Shown in pieces: positions 60,657-64,000 of a DNA stretch of 64,000 nucleotides. The translations under genes were made by a program, and so were the position numbers. Under the pieces are notes generated by a model. That model did no database searches. It was not told where the DNA came from and worked only from the letters and a program-made list of their open reading frames with translations. Within the stretch, counting starts at the first letter, position 1. The number at the start of each line of letters is the position of its first letter. The DNA comes from Tritrichomonas musculus (Eukaryota > Parabasalia > Tritrichomonadida > Tritrichomonadidae): NCBI GenBank assembly GCA_039105265.1, contig JAPFFF010000001.1, forward strand, positions 10,602,001 to 10,666,000, written 5' to 3'.

Positions 60657-62330
60657 TTATATGATGATGTGAACAATTATTAATACAATTTTTGATTAAA
60701 AATTTTTAAAACGGTACTGAAATCGGATGTAATAATCGAAACAAACTAAATATATAAATAGAGCGCATTGTACATAATAACATATTAAAATATTGGAATG
60801 GTTTTCTAATTTGATTTGGAGATTTATGTTGATTAAATTTGAATTGAAATCTCATTTTATCCATTCAAAAAAAAAAAAAAATTTCACATGGTATGTCTTA
60901 AAAATTTACTTCCAAATTTCATTAAAGAATTTGATTTTATATTATAATTTTTTTAGCATTTTCAGGTTATTTAGTTTTGCTCTCAATTTTTTAACACTTT
61001 ACATCTGATCGCAGTACAGTTATTTTTAAGAAGATAAATATATAAAACGATCATGTTTTCTATATATTTTTTTTAAGAGGAAGGTCAATTTATTTTAAAC
61101 ACAAAAACTCATAGTATAATTGGTTTGGATTTTTCACAAGTACCTATAATATTTAATATAATATATAATAGTTTTTCTACCTAAAATATCTCTATAATTT
61201 ATTTATATTATTGAGATAAAAATGATTTATTCAAAATTAATCTTATTTGAATGCATATTCAAATATTTTTTTCTCTCAATTTTTTCCTTTCAAATTTGAG
61301 TTTTATAATTTTACAAACTTTTCTTGATGGGATATTAATATTTTTTAAATATTCTTGCACATTTAACCATTGATATAGATTTTAAAAATAATTACTCATA
61401 CGACAGTTTAAATCAATTCATATATTTGCTTGAGAGTATGTATAAAACTAATGATCGAGTGTAACTCATCATGACTCTAATATAAAATTGGTAGTTGGGA
61501 TTTGAAATTTAGTCGATTAAATATATTTAATATACGCATATATATCTAATATATTGTTTTCGAATGATTTGGTGTGTTGAATTTGGGACAATATTTGATT
61601 TAATAGCATCAGTAATTATTTCAAAAAACTGATTATATCTCAGCCATTTTGTAAAAATATCGAATCTCGACTGATTTATTCTAGTTATATTAGCAGATAC
61701 TTTTTAAATCATCATTTGATCTATCTTGAATTATTTGAAATTGAGAATCTCCATTTTTCATCGATTGTCCTTAATCAAATCATAAAAGTAATGTTTATAT
61801 ATAATTATTATTATATTATTTATAAATAAAATAAAATTTTGAATTTATTAATTACATAACGCAAAAAAATGAAAACAATGTGAAAAAAAGGCCATTCAAT
61901 TTGTTGACCCTCCTCTTTTTTTTTCATTATCGTTTTGCTATTTGTTTTTTGCATCTGTAATTTATTTTATTTGCTGCTAAGTTTTTGGTTTTTAACTAAT
62001 TTCATTTGTAAATTAAAATTATTATCAATTCATATTTCAAAAAATTGATGTTTTTCTCCATTTTTTTAAATAAAGTACAACTCTTTAATAATAAATTATT
62101 ATTAAAAATTATTACTCTTCACTCATTCAATTTTTTTTGCTTCTTATTACTGCACTTTGAAGTTCGATGCCTAAATTTTATAAAATTAATAATTAAATAA
62201 GTATTCTCTCAAAATATAGAAAAATTATTATCATATTCACTTCATATTTTTAGTATAAATTCATAATAAATTAATTATATAAAAAAAATTTATTGAATGA
62301 GCTCATTGAATATATTGTGAGAATGAATTA
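60657..62330. other. Long intergenic stretch; no gene seen
   Basis: 1.67 kb of AT-rich sequence. Near the H-protein gene are TACCGTTTT (minus strand, about 60,707), a possible Myb-type site, and the initiator. No coding or RNA gene was found in the rest. Confidence 0.55.
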
Positions 62331-63297
62331 TTTTTCCTAAAAGGGTTCGACCTTTGGCGGTTATCAAATTCTAAAATTTTAAAAAATTAATAATAAATAA
62401 TATTGGCATTATCAATAACATGATGCAATTTTAAATATGAAGCCGATTCTATTAGCCAAAATAGAGATATTTCACTAAAAAAAATAAAAACAGAAAAAGT
62501 TTAACTTTTGAGATGAGAAAATATTTTTGAGTTCTTATCTAATTTCCACCATTCAAAGAGATTTTGGGAATTTGTAAATATCCAAATATATAAATATTTT
62601 ATAACTTTCATATCATATATTCCTTTTTCATAATTTTATTTACATATTATAAATTAATTAAAAAGAAATTAATTAAATATCATGTAAGATAAATTTATTT
62701 ATCAAAAATAAAATTGAATTAATACGTTATTATAATTAATTCTCAATTGTGATATACATATAAACTGAGTAAAAATGTAAATTAATCTTTTATAATAATA
62801 TATATATAATTTATATTATATATATTAAATATATAACCATTAATATGATGATATAACTAATATATTATCCAAATAATAGGTATTTGTTAATAAATATATT
62901 ATATTTTCAAAATTCTGATATTATCAAAATAATTTTTTCAAAAACTAGTATTTTATTCAATTATTAATTCAAAATTTTTATTTATAAAAAACAATAATTT
63001 CTTGAATATCAATAATATAATTTGTTAAAAATTATTATTATATTTTAAGTTATATATAAATAATGTAAATAATAAATCATTTAAGAAAAAGCCTCAAATA
63101 TCATAATAAAAACACTTATTTTAATGATTTATGGAATAAATAACAAATTTTTTGTTTTTTAAGATATATTAAATGAATAAAGATTTTATCAGATATTGAT
63201 TTAAAAATTTATTAAATAGAAAGAATATTTAATTTTTAAGATATTATTATTTTTCAATCAAAAAAAATTTGAGAGAGTCGAACCCTTTTTTTTTCCT
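62331..63297. mobile_element. Inverted-repeat element with 8-bp duplication and AAAAGGGTTCGAC ends
   Basis: TTTTTCCT occurs at 62331-62338 and 63290-63297. The ends AAAAGGGTTCGAC (62339-62351) and GTCGAACCCTTTT (63277-63289) are perfect 13-bp inverted copies. The 951-bp interior is extremely AT-rich and non-coding. The duplicated string is simple (T-rich), but an exact 8-mer next to exact 13-bp ends is unlikely by chance. hAT-like on duplication length. Confidence 0.75.
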
Positions 63298-63760
63298 TTA
63301 ACGTCGTCTCAATAATATTGAACCGAATTATTAACTTTGTACCTATTTTACATCCTCTGAATTTTATCAAAAAGTTAAAAAATGTATCAATTCATCTTTA
63401 TTTCCTAGTGAAAATTATTATTTTAATATTTTATTTATTTGTTACTATCTGTTAAAATATTATAGCAATATATCTTAATTATTTAATATAAAACCCATTT
63501 TATCATAAAAAAACAAACTTTTTAATTAATATATTCAATTTTGAATTATCTCATTCAATATATTGAATACCAATTGTTTTACTATTGCATTTATTAGAAA
63601 AAGTTTGTGAAAAAAGTTTAAAAGATTTTTTACGATATCACTCATTAAACAGATATACTGAGTTATTTAAAGATAAAGAAATTCAAATTTAAATATAAAT
63701 AAAAAAAATTTAATAATCATATAATTCTAAGGATAAACCAAATAATATGATAAAATTACT

Positions 63761-63899
63761 GAATGTTTTGCTTGTAGTAACATAAGAAGTTTGCATTTGA
63801 GGAAATTCGACTTTGATTTAGACGAAAATCTTAATAACAAAACATTGATAACAGCCTTCTGTAATTGAAATGGTTTGAATATACTTATTTAATGACTTT
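63761..63899 (+). pseudogene. Possible decayed ankyrin-like fragment at the right edge
   Basis: One plus-strand frame reads FACSNIRSLHLRKFDFDLDE, then NLNNKTLITAFCN, a stop, then NGLNILI and another stop. The alternation FAC-N..., NKTLI-AFC-N..LNI resembles the tandem ankyrin-like repeats common in trichomonads. The frame is broken and cut by the window edge. Confidence 0.3.
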
Positions 63900-64000
63900 A
63901 TCTAGAGTTTTTTTAAGTTATTTGACGAGAACATGTTGAAAAAAGATGCAAATTTGATTCAGCATTGGAGCGGTATCAGACTGAAAATTGTTTGAAAAAA

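Noticed and set aside
62339-62365. tRNA T-arm GGGTTCGACC
   Set aside because: It is the terminal inverted repeat of an element; the mirrored copy at 63277 shows this.

Overview
The window is very AT-rich, with long gene-poor stretches and uninterrupted (apparently intronless) genes. Several genes have a TCA(C/T)-type or CCTTT-type element 10-20 bases before the ATG. Together with an initiator-binding-domain (IBP39-type) gene, a hydrogenosome-style presequence on a glycine cleavage H protein, BTB, BEACH, BAR and Myb genes, and a broken TKL kinase carrying an F5/8C-like tail, this points to a parabasalid protist. Tritrichomonas is the best guess; the species cannot be fixed from sequence reading alone.

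Layout. 1-7.7 kb is decayed: a gene tail at the left edge, a 23-bp minisatellite, two small TTAA-flanked inverted-repeat elements on either side of a broken kinase gene, and remnants of DNA transposases. 7.9-14.1 kb holds an R2R3 Myb protein, a small unknown protein, an ENO4-like enolase that seems to have lost its catalytic residues, a BTB-BACK protein and a WD-repeat protein. 14.1-16.4 kb is a non-coding TA-flanked element. 16.4-34.4 kb is the gene-dense core: an Sm protein, a giant BEACH protein, a coiled-coil protein, a queuosine-nucleotide glycosylase (QNG1), another coiled-coil protein, a DYRK kinase and the initiator-binding protein. 37.5-40.9 kb holds an RbBP5/Swd1-like WD protein between two BAR-like proteins. 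41.5-47.6 kb is a cluster of transposon-like elements with recognisable termini and target duplications. 57.6-60.7 kb holds a UBX protein, a TM9/EMP70 protein and the H protein. A further element and possible ankyrin-like debris follow to the right edge.

The most striking object is at 49,429-56,828. It is a 7.4-kb element bounded by matching inverted termini (TAGGGCTAGCAYGAAATA) and TA dinucleotides. It carries two long intact genes transcribed divergently. One is a 959-residue protein in which a ubiquitin-specific-protease-like cysteine protease domain (Cys box and His box both visible) is fused to an IS630/Tc1-type DDE transposase. The other is a helical-repeat (ARM/HEAT-like) protein of 449 residues. 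A 904-bp hAT-like non-autonomous element with an 8-bp target duplication is nested in its right part. I know of SUMO-protease-type and OTU-type proteases in other transposons, but not of a USP fused to an IS630-type transposase.

Most other mobile DNA here is short and non-coding: five elements with 8-bp duplications (hAT-like), three with TTAA and three with TA. No complete tRNA, rRNA or CRISPR array was seen.
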